A stretch of 64,000 bases of DNA from Rhodococcus sovatensis (GTDB lineage Bacteria; Actinomycetota; Actinomycetes; Mycobacteriales; Mycobacteriaceae): contig NZ_CP147846.1 of NCBI RefSeq assembly GCF_037327425.1, forward strand, positions 5,951,442-6,015,441. Direction: 5' to 3'. Made by a program: the position numbers and the translations under genes. The notes beneath the pieces are model-generated. The model was not told where the DNA came from. It did no database searches and was given only the letters and a program-made list of their open reading frames with translations. Positions 24,988-33,680 of this stretch are shown one piece after another. Position 1 is the first letter of the stretch. Each line of letters starts with the position of its first letter.

Positions 24988-26402
24988 CTCGTCTATCAGG
25001 TGCAACGGCACCCGATGTCGTACGGCCGACGACTCGCGGAATCATCCACCTCGGGCTCGGTGCGTTTCACCGAGCGCATCAGGCGGCGTTCACGCATGAG
25101 GCTTCGCTGCTGACCGGGGATACATCCTGGGGCATCGTAGGAGTCACCCAGCGGAGCAGCAGAGTCGCAGCACAGTTGCTGCCGCAGGATGGTCTGTTCA
25201 CCCTGGTGGAGAAGGGAGTGGGTGTCGAGCGCGCATCGGTGATCGGGTCGATCATCGAAGTGATCAGTGCCGTAGAGGATCCGGCGGCCGTGGTCGAGTC
25301 CATCGGCGACCCCGATGTCAGGATCGTGTCGCTGACCGTCACCGAGAAGGGCTACCGGCTCGACCCAGCTACCGGCAGGTTGCGATTGGACGACTCGGAT
25401 ATCGTGGCTGATTTGGCCGGCCGCGCGCCGCGCACCGTCATCGGACAGCTCGTCGCGGGGATCGCCCTGCGCCGAAAGACTGATTCACCGCTGACAGTGT
25501 TGTGTTGCGACAATCTCCCGCACAACGGCAGGTTGCTCGCGAATGTGGTCGCTGATTACGTAGCTCGGGGCCAGGATTCGGACCGACTCGGACGATGGAT
25601 TTCCGAGAACGTTGCGTTTCCGAGCTCCATGGTCGATCGAATCGTTCCCGCCACCACCGAGGAAGACCGTAGCTGGCTTCACGAGAAAACCGGTCTTCAC
25701 GACGAAGCTCTCGTCGTCAGCGAGCCGTTCAGGCAGTGGATCGTCGAGGATGCCTTCGCTACCGACCGGCCTGCCTGGGACTTGGTCGGAGTGCAGTTCG
25801 TCGCCGATGTCGAACCGTGGGAGACGATGAAGCTTCGTGTCCTCAATGCGACGCATTCACTCCTGGCGTACCTGGGTGGGCGAGCGGGATACGTGACGAT
25901 AGCCGAAGCGGTCGCGGACCCGGCCCTCGCGTCGCTGTCGCGGCGTATGATAGTCGAAAATATCTCTCCCACAATCGATCCCGGGCTGAATGTGTCTGCG
26001 TACGGCGAGGAGGTGCTGCGTCGATTCGCGAATCCGAACTTGCCGCACACCACCGGCCAGGTGGCGATGGACGGCTCGCAGAAGCTGGGGCCGCGCATCC
26101 TCGGGACCGTGCGCGATGCTCGGGCGATGAGGGGACCGACGATCTGGCTCGCGGTTGCGGTCGCGGCATGGGTTCGGTTCGTGATCGACGAGACCCTGGA
26201 TGGCCGCGTGCTGGACGACCCGATGGCTGGGATCCTCGGTGCGGCAGCATCGTCCCCCGACCCGGTGGCAGCACTGCTCGGTATCGAGCGCATATTCGGA
26301 ACCGATCTCGGTGCAGAATCAGAATTCGGCCTACAGGTTGCACGGGCGGCTCGACTGCTCGAAACCGGTTCGGTCGCAGAAACGGAGACAGAACTTTCAT
26401 GA
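24984..26402 (+). CDS. uxuB: Fructuronate reductase / mannitol dehydrogenase family
   Basis: The 472-aa protein is a polyol dehydrogenase of the mannitol/fructuronate class: the N-terminal NAD motif is IIHLGLGAFHRAHQA, the central catalytic lysine lies in ETMKLRVLNATHSLLAY, and DNLPHNG is present. It should interconvert D-fructuronate and D-mannonate. It sits between KDG kinase and aldolase genes, with four-base overlaps on both sides. Confidence 0.9.
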   Translation: MTRLSGATAPDVVRPTTRGIIHLGLGAFHRAHQAAFTHEASLLTGDTSWGIVGVTQRSSRVAAQLLPQDGLFTLVEKGVGVERASVIGSIIEVISAVEDPAAVVESIGDPDVRIVSLTVTEKGYRLDPATGRLRLDDSDIVADLAGRAPRTVIGQLVAGIALRRKTDSPLTVLCCDNLPHNGRLLANVVADYVARGQDSDRLGRWISENVAFPSSMVDRIVPATTEEDRSWLHEKTGLHDEALVVSEPFRQWIVEDAFATDRPAWDLVGVQFVADVEPWETMKLRVLNATHSLLAYLGGRAGYVTIAEAVADPALASLSRRMIVENISPTIDPGLNVSAYGEEVLRRFANPNLPHTTGQVAMDGSQKLGPRILGTVRDARAMRGPTIWLAVAVAAWVRFVIDETLDGRVLDDPMAGILGAAASSPDPVAALLGIERIFGTDLGAESEFGLQVARAARLLETGSVAETETELS

Positions 26403-27028
26403 ACACCCTCGACGTAATGGGTATCAGCCCTGTCGTTCCGGTCGTCGTCGTCGAGCAAGTCGAGGACGCAGTGCCGCTGGCCAAGGCCTTGCGCGACGGT
26501 GGGGTCTCGGTCATCGAGTTGACGCTTCGGTCCGACGTGGCTCTTGCCGCCATTGCGGCGATAGCTGCCGAGGTTCCCGAGGTAGTGGTCGGAGCAGGGA
26601 CGGTCCTTTCACCTCGGGACGCGGAGTCGTCGATCGCGGCCGGCGCACGCTTTCTCGTCTCGCCGGGGTCCCCGAGGGATCTTCTCGACGCAGCGCATGG
26701 GTGGTCGGTTCCGTGGCTGCCAGGTGTCTCGACGGCAACCGAGGCGATGAACGTGGCGGACGCTGGACATACCGAAATGAAGTTCTTTCCGGCTGCGTAC
26801 TCCGGTGGCGCTGCTGCGCTCGGTGCGCTCGCCGACCCCTTGCCGAACCTGACGTTCTGCCCGACCGGAGGGATCTCGCCCGCCAATGTGGCCGACTACC
26901 TCCGGTTGGCGAATGTTGCGTGCGTCGGCGGCAGCTGGTTGACGCCGAGAAAGATGGTGTCGGAGAGGAATTGGAGCGCAATAACAGATCTGGCGCGTGT
27001 TGCGTCGGCACTGCGCGGCGTCGATTGA
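26399..27028 (+). CDS. eda: KDPG aldolase
   Basis: The 209-aa class I aldolase of the KDPG/KHG type shows the catalytic glutamate in VIELTLRS, the phosphate/pyruvate loop VVGAGTVLSPRDA, the Schiff-base lysine in EMKFFPA and the phosphate loop CPTGGISPANV. It splits KDPG to pyruvate and glyceraldehyde 3-phosphate, completing the pathway. Its ATG overlaps the uxuB stop. Confidence 0.93.
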   Translation: MNTLDVMGISPVVPVVVVEQVEDAVPLAKALRDGGVSVIELTLRSDVALAAIAAIAAEVPEVVVGAGTVLSPRDAESSIAAGARFLVSPGSPRDLLDAAHGWSVPWLPGVSTATEAMNVADAGHTEMKFFPAAYSGGAAALGALADPLPNLTFCPTGGISPANVADYLRLANVACVGGSWLTPRKMVSERNWSAITDLARVASALRGVD

Positions 27029-27055
27029 GGAATCTCCATCGAATGGTTGACTCAT

Positions 27056-27080
27056 TGGTATAACAGTGCTTGTATATCAG
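27056..27080. promoter_or_regulatory. Tandem GntR-like operator before the MHS transporter
   Basis: TGGTATAACAG (27056-27066) and TTGTATATCAG (27070-27080), each followed by TG, form a direct repeat with a 14-base period. A possible -35 TTGACT lies at 27047-27052, so bound protein would cover the promoter. Confidence 0.55.
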
Positions 27081-27193
27081 TGTGGCAAGCGCCACTTCTA
27101 TCGCGTAACAAGATATGACTCTCACTGGCCGTCCCGATACGGACGCCCCGCGCGCCAACAAATCGAGCAGATCCATGAACAACGGAGTGCATG

Positions 27194-28591
27194 ATGTCTC
27201 ACGACACTAACGAATCGACGACGGACCGCCCCGTGGGTGCGACGTCGAAACGAAATACGGGCGACCTGACCAAGGCCGCGGTATCAGGCTGGCTCGGCAC
27301 GGCAATGGAATTCATGGACTTCCAGCTGTACTCGCTGGCCGCAGCCATCGTCTTCAACCGAATCTTCTTCCCCGACGTAAGCCCGGCCATCGGACTGATT
27401 GCGGCAATGGCAACCTACGGGGTGGGTTACTTCGCACGGTTGGTGGGGGCCATCTACTTCGGCCGCATGGGTGACAGGATCGGTCGAAAGAAGGTTCTGT
27501 TCATCACGATTGCGATGATGGGAGCTTCGACGACGCTCATCGGCGCACTCCCGACGTACGACGCCATCGGCATTCTTGCGCCCGTCCTTCTCGTGGCGCT
27601 CCGGCTTATCCAGGGATTCGGTGCCGGCGCTGAGATCGCCGGTGCCACGGTCATGCTCGTCGAGTACGCCCCGGACAAGCGACGTGGACTCATCGGCTCG
27701 CTGGTTTCTCTGGGAACCAACTCGGGAACGCTTGCTGCATCCGGTATCTGGGCAATCCTCCTGGTTGTGCTCACCGACGACCAGCTCATCTCATGGGGTT
27801 GGCGAATTCCGTTCCTCGCGAGCTTCTTTCTGATGCTGTTCGCCCTGTGGTTGCGTACGAATCTCAAGGAGAGCCCGGTCTTCGAAGACCGCGCTGACGT
27901 CGTCGACGGTGTTGCGCTCTCGCGCGAGCAAATCGAAAACTCCGACGAAGGGGTCAAAGCCAGCGTTCTCGAGTCGGGACTTCGTCAGCGCAAGGGCCGC
28001 GCATTCTTCGTGGCGCTCGGGCTGCGTTTCGGCCAGGCAGGCAATTCCGGATTGGTCCAGACGTTCCTGGTCGGGTACATCGCATCGACGCTGCTGATGG
28101 ACAAGTCGATCGCTACGACGGCAATCGTCTACGGCTCGCTGATCGGATTCGTCACCATTCCGGTTGTCGGAATCCTCGGCGACAGGTTCGGACGTCGACC
28201 TATGTACATGGCCCTCAGTGGCGCGACGATGGTGCTCGCCTTCCCGCTGATGCTCCTGGTTACGAGTGGCAACAACGTCACCCTCGTCCTCGGTATGATC
28301 TTCGCCCTCAACATCGGTGTGCTCGGTCTGTTCTCGCTCGAAAGCGTGACGATGGCCGAACTATTCGGCGCGCGAACCCGTTTCACGCAGCTGGCGCTCG
28401 CCAAAGAGATCGGCGGAATCCTCGCCACCGCCATCGGGCCCTTGCTCGCGGCAACGCTCACGGCAATCACAGGGAGTTGGTGGCCGATCGCCGCGATGCT
28501 GGTGATCTACTCCGCCATCACTCTCGTGTCGGCCTACCTCGCCCCCGAGACCCGCGGACGCGACCTCGTCAGACTCGACGACGCCATCTAG
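27194..28591 (+). CDS. MHS-family major facilitator transporter (sugar-acid/organic-acid importer)
   Basis: The 465-aa protein has twelve predicted membrane segments and the metabolite:H+ symporter signatures GRMGDRIGRKKVL after TM2 and GDRFGRRPMYM in the central loop, plus RLIQGFGAGAEIAGA and the C-terminal PETRGRDL. It lies after the sugar-acid catabolic genes with its own tandem operator and probably imports their substrate by proton symport. GGAG at 27184-27187 favours the ATG at 27194; an ATG at 27191 also exists. Its TAG stop coincides with the left edge of the IS5 element. Confidence 0.88.
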   Translation: MSHDTNESTTDRPVGATSKRNTGDLTKAAVSGWLGTAMEFMDFQLYSLAAAIVFNRIFFPDVSPAIGLIAAMATYGVGYFARLVGAIYFGRMGDRIGRKKVLFITIAMMGASTTLIGALPTYDAIGILAPVLLVALRLIQGFGAGAEIAGATVMLVEYAPDKRRGLIGSLVSLGTNSGTLAASGIWAILLVVLTDDQLISWGWRIPFLASFFLMLFALWLRTNLKESPVFEDRADVVDGVALSREQIENSDEGVKASVLESGLRQRKGRAFFVALGLRFGQAGNSGLVQTFLVGYIASTLLMDKSIATTAIVYGSLIGFVTIPVVGILGDRFGRRPMYMALSGATMVLAFPLMLLVTSGNNVTLVLGMIFALNIGVLGLFSLESVTMAELFGARTRFTQLALAKEIGGILATAIGPLLAATLTAITGSWWPIAAMLVIYSAITLVSAYLAPETRGRDLVRLDDAI

Positions 28592-29576
28592 AGCGTGTCT
28601 CTTAAATTGGGTCCGTTTTCGTTTTCATCGCCGGGCGGTGGTTGTGGTTGCGGGAGTGCAGAACTGCCGCGCACAGGACAACGCCCCCGAGGAATGTCAT
28701 GGCGTACTTGTCATATCGAGTGGCCACACCACGCCACTGTTTGAGCCGCCCGAAGCCACGCTCGACGGTGTTGCGGTGCTTGTACATCGTCGGATCGAAA
28801 CCCGGTGGACGACCACCGGCGGACCCCTTGTCGGCCCGTCGCTGCTTCTGGTCGCTGCGCTCGGGAATGGTGTGTTTGATCTTGCGGCGACGCAGTTCGG
28901 TGCGGGTACTGGGATGGGTGTACGCCTTGTCGGCGAGCAATCGGTAGTCCTGGTCCCCACCGGCAGCTCGGTGGGCATCGAGCAACGGCACCAACTGTGG
29001 ATTGTCCCCGGCTTGCCCACCGGTCAGCAGCATCGTCACCGGCGAGCACGTCAGGTCGGTCAGTGCATGGATCTTCGTGGTGAATCCTCCGCGAGATCGA
29101 CCCAACGCGTGGTCAGCGGGTTCGTCGACGGATTTCTTGTAATTCGACAAGGCCCCCTGTGAGAGTGTCGGCTCGCGCACCGGCCGCATGCTGATGCGCC
29201 CGGACGCTGGTCGAGTCGATCGAGAGCACCGCCCCGATATCGCCGTCGAGTTCTTCCGGGTCGAGACCGAACACCTCGGCCACCGCGGCAAGCATCTCGT
29301 CGTAGGTGCCATCGAAGGACCATCGGTGGTGGCGTTTCCACACCGTCTGCCACGGACCGAAGTCCTCCGGCAGATCTCGCCACGGACACCCGGTACGGAA
29401 TCGGTATGCGATGCCCTCCAGAATTCGCCGGTGCTCGGCGAACCGCCGCCCACGTTTTCCCACGTCGGTGGGTATCACTGGCTCGACGATCTCCCAGAAC
29501 TCGTCACTGATCACTCCCACGCGCGTCATCGAAATATCATCGCTGACAGCACCTCTCAAATTTGGGAGACACGCTC
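28591..29576 (-). mobile_element. IS5-family insertion sequence (about 986 bp)
   Basis: The ends GAGCGTGTCTCTTAAATT (left) and the complement of the right end, GAGCGTGTCTCCCAAATT, form imperfect inverted repeats. The flanks are TA on both sides (28589-28590 and 29577-29578); if the first and last base are assigned to the target, the duplication is CTAG. The only gene inside is a DDE transposase split in two frames. The element lies exactly in the CTAG that forms the stop codons of two convergent genes. Confidence 0.9.
28602..29529 (-). CDS. IS5-family transposase, two overlapping frames
   Basis: The first frame runs from the ATG at 29529 to a stop at 29113 (VISDEFWEIVEPVIP, RTGCPWRDLPEDFGPW, first DDE Asp in LSIDSTSVRAHQH). 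The second continues to 28602 (DEPADHALGRSRGGFTTKIH, second Asp in LLADKAYTH, Glu in KHRNTVERGFGRLKQWRG). Continuity needs a +1 shift near 29135-29140, at CAAGAAATCC on the minus strand. This is either programmed frameshifting, known in this IS group, or a one-base insertion. The stop lies within the left inverted repeat. Confidence 0.85.
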
Positions 29577-31276
29577 TAGTCGAACGTCACGCGCACCGTG
29601 ATCGGCGTCGTCTGCAGGGCTGCGAACGCAGCGCCGACGATCCTTCCGAGCAGCGGGTTGCCTCCGAAGGAACGCGCGCGGGCCGTGACGTCGTCGTCGT
29701 GAACGAACACCGCAGTACCGCTGCGCCAACGATCACCGACGCGGAGGCGGACGGCTGGATCGTCGGCGATGTTCGCTCCCCAACCGGACCTGGTGCCGTG
29801 CTGGGAGATGATCCAAGCCCCGGTGTCGTCGAACTTCGCCGAGATCGGTACGCGCCGTGCGAGACCGGTTGTACAACCGATGGTTTCGATATCGGTCATC
29901 AGCGAGACTCGAATGCCCGCCCGTGTCAGACCGTTCATCAACGGGTTGGCGAAGTGCCGACCGACGAAGCGTTCGCGCTTGAACTTGCGCAGCGCGGGAT
30001 CAGACCCGGTTGCGCCCCGCCGACTGCGGAACGCGTCGATGCCGTTGCGCTGCACCATGGTCGCGGCGGTCTTCCACAGTGATCGCTGCGGATCAGGGTC
30101 TTGTCCGCTTCCGACCAGCTGAAGTTGATCCGTGTGCCACTGAAGGTCGAGGGCGCCGTCGAGCGACTTCAAGGTTGCGTATTTCTTCGGAAGGCCCAGG
30201 GTGATCCGCGGCGAGTCGAGACGGTCGACGTCGTCACGGATCAGGGCATGCCCCGCTGCCGTCACCAGTGCAGTCGGCCTACCGAGGCCGACTACGTCGC
30301 AGTCTCCCGACCCAACTGCCAGGCTCATCGCCGACCTCGTGCGAAAGCCCCCGGTTACGGCGAGGGTGACGTCGCCCGCGGCGCGTCGTACCTCTCGCGC
30401 ATAGTCCAGGAAGTAAGCCTCCCGTTTCGCCGTGCTGTCGGAGACCGACACCGGGCGGCCCATCATCGCGGGTGACTCGTAACTGCCTCCGCTGATCTCG
30501 ATCAGGTCGATGTCTTCGCCGACGAGATGCTCGACGACCAGCCGCGATTCCTCCTCGGTGAACCCGCCCTTCTGAAAGTCGGCCGAGTTCAGCTTGATCC
30601 CGACGGCGAAGCTCGGCGACACAGAGGCTCTGATGGTGCGGACAACCTCCAAGACGAACTGCATGCGCCCGTCGATGTCGCCGCCCCACCGATCTTCGCG
30701 CTTGTTGGCAGCGGGTGAAAGGAACTGCGACACCAGATACCCGTGCGCCCCATGTATCTGTACACCGTCGAAGCATGCGGACTCGGCGACCGATGCGGCG
30801 ATGGCGAACCGCTCGACGATGTCGCCGATCTCGTAGCCGGTCAAGGCGCGCGGTGCGGGGATTCCGGGGATATTGGGGGCGATTGCGGACGGTGCAACTG
30901 GTGTTTCGTGGGTAGCGAGTGGATTCGCTTGTCGGCCAGGGTGATTGAGCTGCATCCATACCGGCGATCCGCCGTCGCCGGTCGATTTCGCCCAGCGCGT
31001 GAGCGCGTCCACATCGCGGTCGTCTTCGATGACGACGTTGCCGGGCTCACCGATGTGCTTCCGGTCGACCATGACGTTGCCGGTGACCACCAGCCCGTAT
31101 CCGCCCGCTCCCCACTGTGTGTAGAGGCGTTCCAATCTGATGTCGGGCGCGTGGTCGGGCGTGCCGAGGCCTTCGCTCAGCGCAGCCTTCATGATTCGGT
31201 TGGGAAGCATCTGGCCGCATGCCAGTGTCAACGGCGAGGACAGGGTGCTGACGCTTCGGTGCTCGTCTGTATCCAT
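29576..31276 (-). CDS. Old-yellow-enzyme oxidoreductase fused to a Ddn-like (deazaflavin) domain
   Basis: The 566-aa protein has an N-terminal NADH:flavin oxidoreductase TIM barrel (about residues 10-360) with QLNHPGRQ, GVQIHGAHGYLVSQFLSP, NKREDRWGG and the phosphate-binding end TGGFRTRSA. After a linker, residues about 435-566 resemble the F420-dependent nitroreductase/Ddn fold (ARRVPISAKFDDTGAWII, then GTRSGWGANIADDPAVRLRV). The usual OYE is about 360-400 aa, so this is a two-domain fusion that might pass hydride between FMN and F420 pools. Its TAG stop abuts the IS5 element. A TetR gene is divergent. Confidence 0.82.
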   Translation of the reverse strand: MDTDEHRSVSTLSSPLTLACGQMLPNRIMKAALSEGLGTPDHAPDIRLERLYTQWGAGGYGLVVTGNVMVDRKHIGEPGNVVIEDDRDVDALTRWAKSTGDGGSPVWMQLNHPGRQANPLATHETPVAPSAIAPNIPGIPAPRALTGYEIGDIVERFAIAASVAESACFDGVQIHGAHGYLVSQFLSPAANKREDRWGGDIDGRMQFVLEVVRTIRASVSPSFAVGIKLNSADFQKGGFTEEESRLVVEHLVGEDIDLIEISGGSYESPAMMGRPVSVSDSTAKREAYFLDYAREVRRAAGDVTLAVTGGFRTRSAMSLAVGSGDCDVVGLGRPTALVTAAGHALIRDDVDRLDSPRITLGLPKKYATLKSLDGALDLQWHTDQLQLVGSGQDPDPQRSLWKTAATMVQRNGIDAFRSRRGATGSDPALRKFKRERFVGRHFANPLMNGLTRAGIRVSLMTDIETIGCTTGLARRVPISAKFDDTGAWIISQHGTRSGWGANIADDPAVRLRVGDRWRSGTAVFVHDDDVTARARSFGGNPLLGRIVGAAFAALQTTPITVRVTFD

Positions 31277-31338
31277 GGTGACTCCTCATCGCGGGCGTGG
31301 CAGCTATGCTTCACTGCATAACCCAATCGAGCTTATGT

Positions 31339-31353
31339 GTAACCAGCGGTTAC
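31339..31353. promoter_or_regulatory. TetR-type palindrome GTAACC-AGC-GGTTAC
   Basis: A perfect 15-bp inverted repeat lies in the 115-base gap between the OYE fusion gene and the divergent TetR gene, 39 bases before the TetR start. It is a probable operator for both. Confidence 0.6.
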
Positions 31354-31391
31354 GTCAATGCTTGGCGAACTGGGTGTCTCGAGGAGGAGAT

Positions 31392-31976
31392 GTGAGTAGA
31401 AGTACCGCCCGTGACGACATGTTGCGGAGTGCAGCATTGCTGTTTCGTGAGAGGGGCGTCGAGGCGACGTCTCTCGCCGATGTGATCGAGCATGCGGGGG
31501 CCCCTCGCGGGTCGATCTACCACCATTTTCCCCGAGGAAAACCGCAGCTCGTGGAGGAGGCGACCAGGACGGCGGGAGCTCTGATGGGTGCGATGATCTC
31601 GACGGGTCTCGCGAACGAAGGTCCGGCGGCAACTCTGCGGGCGATAATCGGCGGGTTTCGCGTGCAGCTCGAAGCCACCGATTTCACCGCGGGCTGCCCG
31701 GTCGCGCCCGCGGCGCTCGAGGGCGCGAATTCCCCCGCGGCGCTTGCGGCCGCAGGTGAGTCGTTCACCTCGTGGGAGGACTCCATCGCTGCATCCCTGT
31801 GGCAGCGCGGGCTGTCCCAGGATCGCTCCCGGACTCTGGCGACGATGGTGATTTCTTCGTTCGAAGGCGCCTTGATCTTGGCTAAAGCCCAGCGCAGCAC
31901 GGTTGCTCTCGATCGTGTGGAGATCGAGCTGCTGCGGTGGCTCGACGTGGCTCTCGACGGCGTGGATGGTCGCTGA
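31392..31976 (+). CDS. TetR-family regulator
   Basis: The 194-aa protein starts at a GTG behind a strong GAGGAGGAGA site. It has an N-terminal helix-turn-helix (TSLADVIEHAGAPRGSIYHHF) and a C-terminal LmrA/YxaF-like domain with the stretch FTAGCPVAPAALEG. It is divergent from the OYE-Ddn fusion and 92 bases upstream of a DHA2 efflux pump gene on the same strand, and may repress both in response to a reactive or toxic small molecule. Confidence 0.88.
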   Translation: MSRSTARDDMLRSAALLFRERGVEATSLADVIEHAGAPRGSIYHHFPRGKPQLVEEATRTAGALMGAMISTGLANEGPAATLRAIIGGFRVQLEATDFTAGCPVAPAALEGANSPAALAAAGESFTSWEDSIAASLWQRGLSQDRSRTLATMVISSFEGALILAKAQRSTVALDRVEIELLRWLDVALDGVDGR

Positions 31977-32068
31977 CGGCCCAACCGGTATTGCTATTAC
32001 TCGTAGTTACAGTTACCTTTCGAATCGTGTCGTTATGGAGAGCGTCATAATTCGAAGGGATTGAACTC

Positions 32069-33661
32069 GTGCCTCAGTCAGTCGCGTCACGTAATCGAAG
32101 TTTCGTATCCACGGCTCGGCAGCGCTGGGCGGCGCTGGTGGTGATCTGTGCTGCCGAACTGCTCGTCGTGTTGGACAACACGGTCGTCAACGTCGCGCTG
32201 CCATCGATGGGCCTGCAGCTGCGGTCGAGCATCAGCGGGCTGCAATGGATCGTCGACGCCTACACACTCACCTTTGCGGGCCTGTTGCTCGCCTTCGGAC
32301 ATCTCGGAGACCGGTACGGGCGCAAGAAGGTCATGATCGTCGGCCTCGTCGGAATTGCAGTGATGTCGATATTCGGCGCGGTGGCTGCGGACCTCGGTCA
32401 GGTCATTCTCGCCCGGGCAGCGATGGGCGTCTGTGCCGCGGCGGTGTTCCCCGCGACCCTGGCCTTGATCATCAACATCTTCACCGACGCGAAGGAGCGT
32501 GCACTGGCAATTGCCGCGTGGACGGCGATGGCAGGGTTCGCCATCGCCATCGGTCCAACGGCGGGTGGCTTTCTGCTCGAGCACTTCTCATGGCATTCGG
32601 TGTTCTGGATCAACATCCCGGTCGCAGCGGCAGTGGTGGTCGCGGCGATCGCGCTTGTGCCCGAGTCGCGCGCCTCGCACGTCGGAAAGTACGACCCGCT
32701 CGGGATCGTCTTGTCCCTCGTAGGTATCACCGTGCTGGTGTGGGCGATCATCGAGGCGCCGCATCAGGGCTGGCTGTCGGCGATCAGCGTTGCCGGATAC
32801 ACCGTCGGAGCACTGTCTCTCGTGGCGTTCGTCTGGTGGGAACTCCGCACCGATTCACCGGTTCTCGACATGAACCTGTTCAGAATCAGGCGATTTTCGC
32901 TTCCGGCGCTGGCGATCGCCGTGGGTTACTTCAGCATGTTCGGTTTTCTGTTCATGATCACCCAGTACTTCCAGGGCGTGATGGAGCTCAGCCCGCTCGA
33001 GTTCGGGATTCACTCTCTTCCCTTCGCAGTGTCGATTGCGGTCGGTGCACCTGTGGCAACCCTCATCGCGCAGCGGATCGGGACGACTGCGGTGATCGTG
33101 TTCGGGTTGCTCGTGATGAGCGCAGGGATGTTCATCGCAGGGCAAGTCGAGGTCGAAACCCCCTATCTGGGGCCAGTTCTGATCTCCATGGTGTTGATGG
33201 GCCTGGGGCTCGCCATCGTCCAAGGACCGGCGACGGAGTCGATCATGTCCTCGGTGTCACTCGACGAAGCGGGGGCAGGTTCCGCGGTCAACGACACGAC
33301 CCGCGAAGCCGGCGGAACACTCGGTGTGGCAGTGCTCGGCTCGATCGTCGCGTCGATCTACACGACCAAGGTGGGACCGAAAATCGATGCGATTCCCGAC
33401 GCCATCATGGAGCCGTATCAAAAGGCTTTCGCACGGGAGACCGTCGTCAGCGTCATCGAAATCGTGAAGGCGCCGACCAACCCGCTCTTCGCCACTCAAA
33501 AAGCGGAACTCGTGTACGCGATGAAGGCTGCGTCGCTCGAGGGCTTCCAACTTGCTTCGTTCGTCACCGTGGGCGCGGCGTTGACATGCGCCGTCGTGGT
33601 GGCGATCTTCCTTCCCTGGAAGAGGCCCGAGGGAAGCGTGTTTCTGGTGACAACCCGATGA
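32069..33661 (+). CDS. DHA2-family (14-segment) drug:H+ antiporter
   Basis: The 530-aa major facilitator protein of the EmrB/QacA group has fourteen hydrophobic segments. Motif D1 is in LDNTVVNVALPSM, motif A in GHLGDRYGRKKVM, and antiporter motif C in AIGPTAGGFLLEHFSW. It exports lipophilic compounds using the proton gradient. The start is the GTG at 32069, with GAAGGGA upstream. The preceding TetR gene is its likely regulator. Confidence 0.9.
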   Translation: MPQSVASRNRSFVSTARQRWAALVVICAAELLVVLDNTVVNVALPSMGLQLRSSISGLQWIVDAYTLTFAGLLLAFGHLGDRYGRKKVMIVGLVGIAVMSIFGAVAADLGQVILARAAMGVCAAAVFPATLALIINIFTDAKERALAIAAWTAMAGFAIAIGPTAGGFLLEHFSWHSVFWINIPVAAAVVVAAIALVPESRASHVGKYDPLGIVLSLVGITVLVWAIIEAPHQGWLSAISVAGYTVGALSLVAFVWWELRTDSPVLDMNLFRIRRFSLPALAIAVGYFSMFGFLFMITQYFQGVMELSPLEFGIHSLPFAVSIAVGAPVATLIAQRIGTTAVIVFGLLVMSAGMFIAGQVEVETPYLGPVLISMVLMGLGLAIVQGPATESIMSSVSLDEAGAGSAVNDTTREAGGTLGVAVLGSIVASIYTTKVGPKIDAIPDAIMEPYQKAFARETVVSVIEIVKAPTNPLFATQKAELVYAMKAASLEGFQLASFVTVGAALTCAVVVAIFLPWKRPEGSVFLVTTR

Positions 33662-33680
33662 AGGCGCATATCCTGGCACC

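Noticed and set aside
31977..32068. CCTTTCGAAT / ATTCGAAGGG inverted pair before the DHA2 pump gene
   Set aside because: The arms are imperfect and far apart, and the second overlaps the ribosome site. Not strong enough to call an operator.
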